Assembly (NCBI GenBank): GCA_963743875.1
Contig: CAVURM010000004.1
Span: forward strand, 1-64,000
Source of the DNA: RHKX01 sp963743875
GTDB taxonomy: Bacteria > Actinomycetota > Thermoleophilia > Solirubrobacterales > 70-9
Length of the DNA stretch: 64,000 nt
Reading direction: 5' to 3'
The stretch's first letter is position 1, and every line of letters starts with the position of its first letter. A model generated the notes under the pieces. That model was not told where the DNA came from. It did not search any database and was given only the letters and a program-made list of their open reading frames with translations. Below, one piece after another: positions 27,267 to 36,673 of this stretch. Position numbers and translations under genes: made by a program.

Positions 27267-28008
27267 GTGAGCACGCCGCCCAACCAGCACCGAGGCGCCG
27301 GCGATCGAGGCGATCGGCCTGAGCAAGAGCTTCGGCGACCGGCAGGCCCTGCAGGACGTCGGCTTCAGCGCCGCCGCCGGAGAGGTGCTCGCCGTGATCG
27401 GCCCCAACGGCGCCGGCAAGACGACCCTGCTCTCGATCCTCGCCGGAATTCGCGAGCCCGATGCGGGCGAGGTCCGCCTGCCCCGCGGCGAGGTCGGCTT
27501 CGTCCCCCAGCAGGCGGCGCTCTACCGCCGCCTCACCGTCGAGGAGAACCTGCGGCTCTTCGCTCGCCTCGAAGAGGTCGACGACGTCGAGGCAACCGTC
27601 GAGATGATGCTGGAGCAGACCGCGCTCGCCGATCGCCGCGGCGATCAGGTCGGGACGCTCTCGGGCGGCAACCAGCAGCGGATCAACATCGCGATCGGCC
27701 TGCTCTCGGACCCCGCCGTCCTGCTGCTCGACGAGCCCTCGACCGGCCTCGACCCGCGCCAGCGTGCCCGCCTCTGGGAGTTCGTCACGGCCCTCGCCGG
27801 CGGCGGCACCACGGTGATCTTCTCGACCCACAACATCGCCGAGGCCGAGCGCTACGCCGGGCGGGTCCTCGTCATCGCCGACGGTCAGGGCCTCTTCGAC
27901 GGCAGCGTCGCCGAGCTCAACGCCGCCGCCCCTCCGACCGACGCCGAGGCCGGCAGCGCCGACTTCGAGTCCGCCTTCGTCCGCTTCCTGGCGGAGCACG
28001 GGCACTAG
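27267..28008 (+). CDS. ABC exporter ATP-binding subunit, one frameshift
   Basis: Walker A is GPNGAGKTTLL, the signature is LSGGNQQRINIA, Walker B is VLLLDEPSTGLD and the switch His is in FSTHNIAEAE. GTG 27267 gives MSTPPNQ, then one extra base near 27290 leads to TEAPAIEAIGLSKSFGDRQA. The partner permease follows 23 bases later. The subfamily (multidrug or Na+ export type) is not resolved. Confidence 0.9.
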
Positions 28009-28031
28009 ATAAAGGGAGCGACGGGCAACCG

Positions 28032-29386
28032 ATGCGCTGGCTACTACTCAAGGATCTTCAGATCATGCGCCGCTCACCGCTGGTGACGGCGCTGCTGGTC
28101 ATCTACCCGATCGCGATCGCCGTCCTGATCGGCTTCGCGTTGAGCGGCGGGCCCGACAAGCCGCGCGTCGCGTTCCTGAACGAGGTCCCGCCCGGATACA
28201 CCCTTCGACATCGGCGGCGAGGACTTCGATCTCGTCGGTGCCAAGAGCGAGCTCTGCGAGCGGATCGAGTGCGTGACGGTGGAGAGCGAGGAGGAGGCGC
28301 GCGAGCTCGTCGAGTCCGGCGACGTCCTCGGTGCGCTGATCCTGCCGGCCGACCTGATCGACAAGCTCCAGACCCTCGCCGGCCTGACTCCGGAGGAGCC
28401 GACGGTCAGGGTCCTCGTCAACCAGGAGGATCCGGTCAAGGCCGGACTCGTCGACGACCGCATCAACTCGCTGCTCTCGGAGGCGAACCTGCGGATCTCC
28501 CAGCAGGTCTCGCGATGTCTCGACCAGCTACCTGCAGATCCTGCTCGACGGCGGCGACTTCAGCTTCCTCGGCGACGGCATCCAGATCCTCGGCCTGCGC
28601 GAGTCCGAGCAGATCCTCGCGCGACATCCGCGCCGACCTGCCCGCCGACAGCCCCGACCTCGAGCAGCTCGACGAGGTGATCCGCTTCAGCCACCTCGCG
28701 GCCGAGAACCTCGACATCGCCGACGACCTGCTCAGCTCCGTCACCCAGCCGATCAAGGTCGACAAGGAGGTCGTCAGCGGCGACACCCCGAGCCTCGACA
28801 CGTTCGCGATCTCGGTCGCCGCGACGATCACGCTGATGTTCGTCACCGTGCTGCTCGTCGCCGGCTCGCTGGCGCTCGAGCGGGAGGAGAACGCCTTCGC
28901 CCGGCTCACCCGCGGCCTGATCAGCGAAGACCGCGCTGCTCGCCGAGAAGGTCCTGCTCGGGGTGGTCGTCTCGCTCGTCGTGACCCTGCTGATGCTGGC
29001 CGGGCTGGGCTTGTTCGTCGACCTCGACTGGGGGAGGTTCCCGCTCTGGATCCCGGCGATCATCGCCGGCGGTGCCGGGTTCGCGGCGTTCGGCGCGGCG
29101 ATCGGCGGAGCGGCCAAGGAGGTCCGGGCGGCCTCGCTGCTCGCGTTCATGGTCAGCCTGCCCGGTCGCGTTCCTATCGCTGGTCCCCTCGGGTGCCGTG
29201 GGCGCCGGCCTCTACGACGTGATCGGCGTCGTCACCGCGCTGTTCCCCTTCGACCCCGCGCTGCGCGCCCTGACCGGCGCCCTCGACGCCTCGGGCCCGA
29301 GCATCGGCATCGCGATCCTCCACCTGGCGATCCTCGTCGTCGCCTACGGGGCCCTGGCCCGGGTGGCCGTGCGACGGTTCGTCTAA
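28032..29386 (+). CDS. ABC-2-type permease, five one-base insertions
   Basis: The protein opens MRWLLLKDLQIMRRSP with a membrane helix, followed by a large extracytoplasmic domain (EEPTVRVLVNQEDPVKAGL) and, at the end, several helices (FAISVAATITLMFVTVLLV, then GVVVSLVVTLLMLAGLGLF, then LHLAILVVAYGALARVA). This is the NatB/ABC-2 exporter plan. Each of five extra bases (near 28200, 28513, 28622, 28930 and 29166) advances the frame by +1. Read across, it is about 450 aa. AAAGGGAG precedes the ATG. Confidence 0.8.
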
Positions 29387-29416
29387 CCGAAGCCATCCCC
29401 TCCTAGACTTACGCCC

Positions 29417-30397
29417 ATGGCCTTTCCCGCAACCCGGATGCGCCGGCTGCGACGGACCGGCGTCCTCCGCGGCCTGACCCGTGAGACGGAGCTGACCCCC
29501 GCTCACCTGATCCAGCCTCTGTTCGTCAAGGCCGGGGACCGACGTCCGCGAGGAGATCGAGTCGATGCCGGGGATCCAGCGGCTCTCGATCAGCGAGCTG
29601 GTCGAGGAGGCGGGGCGGGTCCGCGAGGCCGGCATCGACACCGTCCTGCTTGTTCGGCATCCCCGCCGACAAGGACGAGATGGGCTCGGGCGCCTTCGAC
29701 GACGAGGGGATCGTGCAGATGGCGATCCGGGCGCTCAAGGAGGCGGACCCGGATCTGACCGTGATCGCCGACACCTGCATGTGCGAGTACACCTCCCACG
29801 GCCACTGCGGCTGGGTTCGTCCCGACGGCGAGGTCGACAACGATCTCTCGCTCGAGCTGATCGCCAAGACCGCGCTCTCGCAGGCTGCCGCCGGAGCCGA
29901 CGCGGTCGCGCCCTCGCGACATGATGGACGGCCGGATCGGCTCGATCCGCTCCCAGCTCGATGCCGACGGGTTCAGCGACACGCCGATCATCAGCTACTC
30001 GGCCAAGTACGCATCCGCCTTCTACGGCCCCTTCCGCGAGGCCGCCGGCTCGACCCCCGAACGCGGCGACCGGCGCGGCTACCAGATGGATCCGGCCAAC
30101 GTCCTCGAGGCGATCCGCGAGTCGCAGCTCGACCTCGAAGAGGGCGCCGACATGCTGATGGTCAAGCCCGCCCTCGCCTATCTCGACGTGATCCGCCGGG
30201 TCAAGGACGCCACCGGCGCACCGCTGGGCGCATACCATGTCTCGGGCGAGTACTCGATGCTCAAGGCGGCGGCGATGAACGGCTGGCTGGACGAGCGAGC
30301 GGCCGTCCTCGAGGCGCTGACCTCGATCCGCCGCGCCGGTGCCGACGCGATCTTCACCTACTACGCGAAAGATGCAGCAAACTGGCTGAATGGCTGA
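29417..30397 (+). CDS. hemB: Delta-aminolevulinic acid dehydratase (porphobilinogen synthase), three insertions
   Basis: Joins two 5-aminolevulinate molecules to porphobilinogen. Visible motifs are MRRLRRTG near the start, the zinc Cys cluster TCMCEYTSHGHCG, SAKYASAFYGPFREAAGS (first Schiff-base region) and MLMVKPALAYLDVI (catalytic Lys). One-base insertions near 29540 (GGGGACC), 29650 (CTTGTTC) and 29913 (TCGCGAC) break the frame. Corrected length is about 325 aa, as expected. The stop overlaps the next gene by 8 bases. Confidence 0.92.
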
Positions 30398-31541
30398 GTT
30401 GACCGACACCGAGACCAAGGCGAACGGGAACAAGCGCGCCCCCGCCGGGCCGAAGCTGCGCTCGCGCAAGGACGGTGCGGCGATTCCGCTCGACGACGTC
30501 GACCGGCGACTGATGAACCTGATGCAGTCGAACTTCCCCCTCGTCCCCGAGCCCTACGCCAGGCTCTCGGCCGAGGCGGAGCTGCCGATCGAGGAATTCA
30601 AGGCGAGGACCCAGCGCCTGCTCGACGGCCGGATCATCCGCGAGATCACCCCGATCTTCGACACCCGCGCGCTGGGCTACTCCTCGATGCTGGTCGCTGC
30701 CAAGGTCGACTCCGAGTACCCGCACCGCCCGGCGAAGATCATCAACTCGCACCCCGGCGTCTCCCACAACTATCTGCGCGACCACGAGTTCAACCTCTGG
30801 TTCACGATCGCAACCCCGCCCGACTCCGTGCTCGGGCTGGAGGGCACCCTCGAGGTGCTGGCGGAGCTGACCGGCGCCGAGTCGATCCGCCAGCTTCCGA
30901 CCCTGACCATGTTCAAGATCAACATGAACCTGGAGATGGAGGGCGACACCGACGCCCTGGCCGCCAAGGTGGAGGCGATCCCGCCCCGCGAGCTCGAGCC
31001 CCAGCCCTACGACGACTTCGACATCCGCGTGATCAGGGCCCTGCAGGGCCCAATGGAGGTCGTCGACCGGCCCTACGACGAGGCCGCCGCCGAGGTCGGG
31101 CTCGCGACCGAGGACTTCCTCGCCTACCTCGAGGCGATGATCGAGCGCAAGATCCTCCGCCGCGTCGCCGCGATCCTCTTCCATCGCCGCGCCGGCTTCT
31201 CGGCCAACGGCATGGGCGTCTGGAAGGTCGATCCAGGCGATGTCCCCGACACCGGCGGCCGGATGGCGGCCGTCCGCGGCATCTCCCACTGCTACGAGCG
31301 CCCGACCTACGCCGATTGGCCCTACTCGGTGTTCACGATGGCCCACGGCCGCTCCAAGGAGGAGTGCGACGCGGTGCTGCAGTCGATCGCCGACGAGCAC
31401 GACCTCCACGGCGCCGATCGCGCCGTCCTCTACAGCTCGACCGAGTTCAAGAAGATCCGCCTGCGCTACTTCACCCCCGACTACGAGGCCTGGGAGCGCG
31501 AGCACGCGCCCGAGGCGTTCGAGGCACTCGGGACGAAGTGA
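30390..31541 (+). CDS. Tandem AhbA/AhbB-like (Lrp/AsnC-type) heme-pathway protein
   Basis: This 383-aa protein holds two AsnC-like repeats. Each has a helix-turn-helix-like start (LDDVDRRLMNLMQSNFP and YDDFDIRVIRALQGP) and an alpha/beta core. HNYLRDHEFNLWFTI and ISHCYERPTYADWPYS carry the His/Tyr/Arg pattern of siroheme decarboxylases AhbA and AhbB. It lies between hemB and hemL with overlaps on both sides. It may decarboxylate a tetrapyrrole or act as a heme-responsive regulator. The rest of the alternative heme route is not in the window. Confidence 0.8.
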   Translation: MAELTDTETKANGNKRAPAGPKLRSRKDGAAIPLDDVDRRLMNLMQSNFPLVPEPYARLSAEAELPIEEFKARTQRLLDGRIIREITPIFDTRALGYSSMLVAAKVDSEYPHRPAKIINSHPGVSHNYLRDHEFNLWFTIATPPDSVLGLEGTLEVLAELTGAESIRQLPTLTMFKINMNLEMEGDTDALAAKVEAIPPRELEPQPYDDFDIRVIRALQGPMEVVDRPYDEAAAEVGLATEDFLAYLEAMIERKILRRVAAILFHRRAGFSANGMGVWKVDPGDVPDTGGRMAAVRGISHCYERPTYADWPYSVFTMAHGRSKEECDAVLQSIADEHDLHGADRAVLYSSTEFKKIRLRYFTPDYEAWEREHAPEAFEALGTK

Positions 31542-32830
31542 CCCGCTCCGGCGAGCGCTCGGCGGAGCTCTACGCCGAAGCCCTCGGCTTGATGCCTGGC
31601 GGCGTCAACTCCCCGGTCCGGGCCATGGGCTCGATCGGGCGGGACCCGATCTTCATCGACCGTGCCGTCGGCAACCAGGTCTTCGACGTCGACGGCAACG
31701 CCTACGTCGACTGGGTCTGCTCGTGGGGGCCGATGATTCTCGGCCACGCCGAGCCGTCCGTCGTCGAAGCGGTCAGCGCGGCCGCCGCGCGCGGAACCTC
31801 CTACGGCGCCGCCACCGAGGGTGAGGTGCGGCTGGCCGCCGAGGTCGCCGACCGCTTCGCCTCGGTCGAGATGATCCGCATGGTCAACTCCGGCACCGAG
31901 GCTTCGATGAGCGCGATCCGCCTTGCGAGGGCGGCGACCGGGCGCGAGCGCCTGATCAAGTTCTCCGGGGCCTACCACGGCCACGTCGACGGGCTGCTGG
32001 CCGAGGCCGGCTCGGGGCTCGCCACGCAGGGCATCCCCGCCAGTCCCGGCGTTCCGCGCGCCCAGGCCGAGGCGACCGCGATCGTGCCCTGGAACGACTT
32101 CGTCGCCGTCGAGCAGGCGGTCGACATGTACGAGCCGGCGGGGATCCTCTGCGAGCCGATCCCGGCAAACATGGGCCTGATCCCGCCGGCCGATGGCTAC
32201 CTCAACCACCTCCGAGCCCTCGCTGATCAGTCCGGCTCCCTGCTGGTCTGCGACGAGGTGATCAGCGGTTTCCGGGTCGCTCGCGGCGGCGCCCAGGAGC
32301 TGCTCGGCGTCCGGGCCGACCTGACCGTGATGGGCAAGGTGATCGGGGGAGGGCTCCCGGCAGCGGCCTACGGCGGCCCACGCGAGCTGATGGAGCGGAT
32401 CGCTCCCGCCGGCGACGTCTACCAGGCGGGAACGCTCTCGGGTAACCCTCTGGCCGTCGCCGCCGGGTTGGCGACCCTGCGCAAGCTGGACGCCGAGGCC
32501 TACGGGCAGCTCGCCGTCTCGACCGAGCGGCTCGCCGCCGGCCTCGCCGCCGCGGCCGACTCGGCGGGGATGGCCGATCGGGTGAGCATCAGCTCGGTCC
32601 CCGGCCTCGTCACCCCCTTCTTCGCGTCCGCGGCGCCACACGACTTCACCGGCGCGCAGGCCTGCGACCTCGACGCCTACGGGCGCTTCTGTCGAGCGAT
32701 GCTCGAGCGCGGCTTCTTCCCGCCCCCGTCGCAGTTCGAGGCCTGGTTCGTCTCGCTCGCCCACGACGACGAGTCGATCGACCGGACCTGCGAGGCGGCG
32801 GCTGACTGCTTTCGCGAGGCGCTCTCCTAA
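31538..32830 (+). CDS. hemL: Glutamate-1-semialdehyde 2,1-aminomutase
   Basis: This 430-aa PLP enzyme has MPGGVNSPVRAMGSIG, MVNSGTEASMSAIRLAR, KFSGAYHGHVDGLL and VMGKVIGGGLPAAAYGG, with the PLP Lys in GKVIGGG. It makes 5-aminolevulinate in the C5 pathway and so feeds hemB. GTG 31538 overlaps the previous stop by 4 bases. The frame is intact. Confidence 0.95.
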   Translation: MTRSGERSAELYAEALGLMPGGVNSPVRAMGSIGRDPIFIDRAVGNQVFDVDGNAYVDWVCSWGPMILGHAEPSVVEAVSAAAARGTSYGAATEGEVRLAAEVADRFASVEMIRMVNSGTEASMSAIRLARAATGRERLIKFSGAYHGHVDGLLAEAGSGLATQGIPASPGVPRAQAEATAIVPWNDFVAVEQAVDMYEPAGILCEPIPANMGLIPPADGYLNHLRALADQSGSLLVCDEVISGFRVARGGAQELLGVRADLTVMGKVIGGGLPAAAYGGPRELMERIAPAGDVYQAGTLSGNPLAVAAGLATLRKLDAEAYGQLAVSTERLAAGLAAAADSAGMADRVSISSVPGLVTPFFASAAPHDFTGAQACDLDAYGRFCRAMLERGFFPPPSQFEAWFVSLAHDDESIDRTCEAAADCFREALS

Positions 32831-32840
32831 TCTTCCTCGC

Positions 32841-33446
32841 GTGAGCCCAGACGAGCAGAGCCGCCCCGAGGACGCGCTGATCCACCTCGCCGCCGAGCTG
32901 CGCGAGGAGGGGCCGGTGATCGCCTCTCACGTCGCGCCCCCCCGGGTCGAGCCCGCGATCGGCATGCTCGCCGCCGCCGGCCCGCGCTGTGCGGCCCAGC
33001 CCGGCGCCTACGCCACGGTCCTCGAGCTGGTCCGCGAGGGCTACCTCTGTCACTACGGCGAGCCGCGCCTGCTAGCCCAGCTCGATCCCGATCTGCGCCT
33101 GCTCGCCGGCGACCATCTCTACGCGCGCGGAATCGAGCGCCTCGCACGACTTGGCGATCTGCTCGCGGTCACGGAGCTCTCCGACCTGATCTCGGTGGCG
33201 GCCCAACTCGACGCAGCTCCCGATTCCCCTGCGGATGCGGCGGAGGTGGCCTGGCTCGCCGCAACGGTCACGATCGCCGTCGGAGGCGACCGGGACTACA
33301 AGGCGGCCAAGGCGACGCTGCGGGAGACGGGCGAGGCCGACCCGCTCTGGAGAGCCGCGCACGAGGCCGCCGACCGCGCGGGGCTCTCCGTCCACCTGTC
33401 CACCGCGGCCAAAGCAGTAGGATTCGCGCCCTCAAACCGTGGCTGA
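32841..33446 (+). CDS. Hypothetical alpha-helical protein
   Basis: This 201-aa Ala/Leu/Glu-rich protein (ALIHLAAELREEGPVIASHV, then VLELVREGYLCHYGEPRLL) is not recognised. It sits between hemL and the Rieske gene; its stop overlaps the qcrA start by 8 bases. Placement suggests a link with heme or bc-complex assembly, which is inference only. Confidence 0.7.
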   Translation: MSPDEQSRPEDALIHLAAELREEGPVIASHVAPPRVEPAIGMLAAAGPRCAAQPGAYATVLELVREGYLCHYGEPRLLAQLDPDLRLLAGDHLYARGIERLARLGDLLAVTELSDLISVAAQLDAAPDSPADAAEVAWLAATVTIAVGGDRDYKAAKATLRETGEADPLWRAAHEAADRAGLSVHLSTAAKAVGFAPSNRG

Positions 33447-34125
33447 ATCAGGCGAAGAAAAGACGAACAGCCCGGCCGGCGAAAGCCGTGCCGAAGAGCT
33501 CCCCCCGATGAAGCCGATCGGCTACTTCGAGGGCGAGTCGATGACCCGACGGAAGGTCTTCGCCGTCGCCGGTCAGGCGGTCGGCGGCGTGGCTCTCGCA
33601 GCCGTCGCCCTGCCCGCGCTCGGATTCGCCATCGCTCCGATCTTCGATCAGCCCGAGGAGGACTGGCAGGCCGTCGGCCTGCTGGACGACTTCGTCCCCG
33701 AGACGTACAAGCCGCGCGTGATCACGATCGTCGAGGGCATCGGCGAGGCGGGCAAGTCCACCGTCTACGTTCGCCAGGGCAGCCCCGACCTCGGCGAGGA
33801 CCCCGCCTCCTACATCGCGATCACGACCCGTTGCGCCCATCTCGGCTGCCCGGTTCGCTTCGTTCAGGCCGCCGGCAACTTCATCTGCCCCTGCCACGGC
33901 GGCGTCTACGACTTCCAGGGTCTGGTCATCGGCGGTCCGCCGGTACGCCCGCTCGACCGCTTCCAGACGCGAGTGGTCGACGACGCCGTCGAGATCGGCC
34001 CGCGCTACAGCGTCACCTCTCAGCTCGACCCGGTCCGGGCCCGCGATCCCGGTGAGTTCACGGGTGGCGTCTGGGAGTACCTGTACCCGCCACGACCCTC
34101 GACCGCGCCCCCGCCCTCCTCATGA
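33439..34125 (+). CDS. qcrA: Menaquinol-cytochrome c reductase Rieske iron-sulfur subunit
   Basis: The 2Fe-2S cluster motifs are CAHLGCP and CPCHGGVYD. An N-terminal twin-arginine-like signal (MTRRKVFAVAG) precedes one membrane helix (VGGVALAAVALPALGFAIA). The subunit carries electrons from menaquinol to cytochrome c in the membrane bc complex. It overlaps qcrB by 4 bases. Confidence 0.93.
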   Translation: MAESGEEKTNSPAGESRAEELPPMKPIGYFEGESMTRRKVFAVAGQAVGGVALAAVALPALGFAIAPIFDQPEEDWQAVGLLDDFVPETYKPRVITIVEGIGEAGKSTVYVRQGSPDLGEDPASYIAITTRCAHLGCPVRFVQAAGNFICPCHGGVYDFQGLVIGGPPVRPLDRFQTRVVDDAVEIGPRYSVTSQLDPVRARDPGEFTGGVWEYLYPPRPSTAPPPSS

Positions 34126-35048
34126 GCAAGCTTCAGAAGCTGCTGCCGCCCCCGATGCGCCGCCCCCCCAAGCCGGGGCACGCAAACGGCAACGGCGAGG
34201 TGACCGCCTTCAAGAACGGCGACTCGCCGAACGGCAACGGCGGCAGTCCGATCACCGACAACCCCGGCAAGCGGCTGACGACGGGAGCCAAGGAGGCTCC
34301 CGCGGACCTCGTCGGTTGGGTCGACGAGCGCATGGGAGCGACGAGCTTTCTGACCGCGATGCTGATGCGCAAGGTCCCGAAGGGGACCAACTGGTTCTAC
34401 ACGCTCGGCTCGGCGACGATGTTCGCCTTCGTCGTCCAGGCACTGACCGGCGTCTTCCTGGCGATGTACTACACGCCCTCCCCGGTCGAGGCCTACGCCT
34501 CGATCACCTATCTGACCAACGAGGTCTTCCTCGGCGAGTTCGTGCGCGGCATGCACAAGTGGGGCTCCTCGGTGATGGTGATCCTGATCTTCATCCACAT
34601 GGCGAGGACGTTCTTCTTCGGCGCCTACAAGTATCCGCGTGAGATCAACTGGGTGATCGGGGTCGTGCTCCTGATCCTGACGATGACGATGGGCTTCACC
34701 GGTTACCTGCTGCCCTTCGATCAGCGCTCCTACTGGGCGACGATCGTCGGCGTCAACATCAATGGCACCGGCCCGCTCGTCGGCCCGTACCTCTCCGACT
34801 TCCTCCGCGCCGGCCCCGAGTTCGGAGCGACCACGCTCTCGCGCTTCTATGCGATCCACATGCTGCTCGTGCCCGGCGCGATCATCGCGATGATCGCCGC
34901 CCACCTCTACCTGGTGGTCAAGATGGGCACCACCGCGCCGCCGTGGCTGCGCGCCGACACCAAGCCCAAGGACGCCCGCTCCGAGGCGGTCGACCCGATC
35001 CCGAGCACCGACGGTGAGGGCAACGGCTCGAACGGGAGCGCCGCGTGA
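34122..35048 (+). CDS. qcrB: Cytochrome b6-type subunit of the bc complex
   Basis: This 308-aa protein has four membrane helices of the cytochrome b6 core. GVFLAMYYTPSPVEAYASI, HKWGSSVMVILIFIHMAR and YAIHMLLVPGAIIAMIAAHL carry the heme-ligating His residues. The length matches the split b6/subunit IV form. The 65-residue N-terminal extension is Gly/Asn-rich and polar. It overlaps qcrC by 4 bases. Confidence 0.93.
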   Translation: MSKLQKLLPPPMRRPPKPGHANGNGEVTAFKNGDSPNGNGGSPITDNPGKRLTTGAKEAPADLVGWVDERMGATSFLTAMLMRKVPKGTNWFYTLGSATMFAFVVQALTGVFLAMYYTPSPVEAYASITYLTNEVFLGEFVRGMHKWGSSVMVILIFIHMARTFFFGAYKYPREINWVIGVVLLILTMTMGFTGYLLPFDQRSYWATIVGVNINGTGPLVGPYLSDFLRAGPEFGATTLSRFYAIHMLLVPGAIIAMIAAHLYLVVKMGTTAPPWLRADTKPKDARSEAVDPIPSTDGEGNGSNGSAA

Positions 35049-35845
35049 ACCGCCAGGAGAAGGAGCAGTACCTCCGCGAGTACGAGGTGCTGAAGAAGAA
35101 GGGCAAGCCCTTCTTCCCCTACGCGATCATGAAGGACTCGGTGATGGCGCTGATCGTCGTCGTCGTGATCGTCGTGATGGCGATCTGGCTCGGCGCCGAG
35201 CAGGGCCCCAAGGCCGATCCGACCACGACCACCTACGTGCCGCGACCCGAGTGGTACTTCTTCTTTCTGTTCGAACTGCTCCGCGTGATCAAGCCGCCGG
35301 AGCTGGTCCCGATCGCGACGATCGGCGTGCCGACGATCGCGATTGTCCTGCTGCTGCTGCTGCCGTTTTACGATCGCAACCCCGAGCGCAACCCGCTGAA
35401 GCGTCCGATCGCCACGGTGGCCGGCATCATGACGATCGTCGCGATGGCCTTTCTGACCTTCCTGGGCGCCAACGCCGGGTCACCGACCGACATCGAGATC
35501 GAGGTCGCCCCCGAATACGAGGCGGGCAAGCTGATCGCGGCGCAGTCCGGCTGCCTCGCCTGCCACCAGTTCGGTGAGAACGGCAACAACGGTCCCGGTC
35601 CCAAATTGACCGAGATCGGCGCGCGCCTCAACCCGGCCGCGATCGCCCGATCGCTCGAGGTCGGACCCGGAATCATGCCTTCCTACGCGAACCTCCCGCC
35701 GGACAAGTTCCGCGACCTCGTGAACTTCCTCGCTTCGCTCAACGGCGAAGAACAGGTGGTGGAGGCCGACCCGGGAGCTGCGCTGCCCGACGATTCCGGC
35801 GGCGATCCTGCCGCGGTCGAACCGGCCCCCGCCGCGGGCTCCTGA
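35045..35845 (+). CDS. qcrC: Subunit IV-cytochrome c fusion of the bc complex
   Basis: The N-terminal part has three membrane helices and the quinol-site motif RPEWYFFFLFELLR (PEWY). The C-terminal part carries a c-type heme site, QSGCLACHQFG, with a likely Met ligand in PGIMPSYANLP. Fusion of subunit IV with cytochrome c is the arrangement of Bacillus QcrC. The last 40 residues are an acidic Pro-rich tail. Confidence 0.92.
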   Translation: MNRQEKEQYLREYEVLKKKGKPFFPYAIMKDSVMALIVVVVIVVMAIWLGAEQGPKADPTTTTYVPRPEWYFFFLFELLRVIKPPELVPIATIGVPTIAIVLLLLLPFYDRNPERNPLKRPIATVAGIMTIVAMAFLTFLGANAGSPTDIEIEVAPEYEAGKLIAAQSGCLACHQFGENGNNGPGPKLTEIGARLNPAAIARSLEVGPGIMPSYANLPPDKFRDLVNFLASLNGEEQVVEADPGAALPDDSGGDPAAVEPAPAAGS

Positions 35846-35904
35846 CGACCGCTGAGAGCAAGCCGTCCCGCGAATCGGAGCAGTTCGCTTCCGAGGTTCG
35901 CGGC

Positions 35905-36594
35905 ATGTTCGACCGGATCGCCGGCGTCTATGACCTGATGAACTCGGCGATGACCGCCGGGATGCACCATCGCTGGCGCGCCCGAGCCGTGGACGCCGCC
36001 GCCCTCCAGCCCGATGATTCGGCCCTCGACGTCTGCTGCGGAACCGGAGATCTGACCATCGAGGTGGCTCGCCGGGTCGGTCCCGGCGGCCGGGTGGTCG
36101 GCTCCGACTTCTCCGAGAGGATGCTCGATCTGGCGCGCGAGAAGCCCGTCCCGGCGGGCGCCCCCGGCGTTGGATCGGCAAGGCCGATATTCGAGTGGGC
36201 CGACGCCCTCGAGCTGCCCTACGACGACGCCTCGTTCGACGCCGTCACGGTCGGCTTCGGGGTTCGCAACCTGCTCAACCTCGAGCGCGGCATCGCCGAG
36301 ATGACCCGGGTACTGAAGCCCGGCGGACGCCTCGTCATCCTCGAGATCACCCAGCCGACGCGACCGCCCCTCTCGTCGTTCTTCTCGGTCTGGTTCGACC
36401 GCGTCGTTCCCCTGATCGGCAGGGTGGCGGGCGACAGCGACGCCTACAGCTACCTGCCGGAATCGGTCAAGCGCTTCCCGCCGCCCGAGAGGCTCGCGGA
36501 GATCATGGACGGCGCCGGACTCGAGCGGATTCGCTGGACGATCCTCGCGGGCGGGATCATCGCGATCCATTCGGGCCGTCGCCCAGGGCTCTAG
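35905..36594 (+). CDS. ubiE: Demethylmenaquinone methyltransferase
   Basis: The protein has FDRIAGVYDLMNSAMTAGMH, the SAM motif ALDVCCGTGDLT, FGVRNLLNLERGIAEMTRVL and AYSYLPESVKRFP, all UbiE/MenG markers. It methylates demethylmenaquinone, the electron donor for the neighbouring bc complex. ATG 35905 is conservative. The frame is open upstream to a CTG at 35842 that overlaps the qcrC stop (CTGA), and the extra residues ESEQFASEVRG fit the family N-terminus. Confidence 0.92.
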   Translation: MFDRIAGVYDLMNSAMTAGMHHRWRARAVDAAALQPDDSALDVCCGTGDLTIEVARRVGPGGRVVGSDFSERMLDLAREKPVPAGAPGVGSARPIFEWADALELPYDDASFDAVTVGFGVRNLLNLERGIAEMTRVLKPGGRLVILEITQPTRPPLSSFFSVWFDRVVPLIGRVAGDSDAYSYLPESVKRFPPPERLAEIMDGAGLERIRWTILAGGIIAIHSGRRPGL

Positions 36595-36601
36595 ACCGGC
36601 C

Positions 36602-36672
36602 GCTCCGTGTGTCCCGCAAGGCAGAGTCGTTCCGTGAGGCAGAGTTGTCCAAGGCAATGAGTCCCGCAGGGC
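36602..36672. repeat. Short tandem repeats before the polyprenyl synthase start
   Basis: Four drifted copies of GGCAGAGT or GGCAATGAGT, spaced 15-18 bases, fill the gap between ubiE and the next gene. The last copy includes the ATG of the next gene. The third copy has an ATG that reads into a stop after six codons. Confidence 0.55.
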
Positions 36673-36673
36673 A

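Noticed and set aside
27267..30397. Programmed +1 translational frameshifting as a general feature of the organism
   Set aside because: The sites share no clear slippery sequence, lie in unrelated genes, and neighbouring genes of similar type are intact. Insertion-biased read error explains the pattern more simply. The rare-looking next codons (CGA, AGA, CAA) are expected when a base is added before GAC, GAG or AAC.
31481..32764. Minus-strand 427-aa open frame opposite hemL
   Set aside because: hemL on the plus strand has full PLP-enzyme motifs. The opposite frame is composition-driven.
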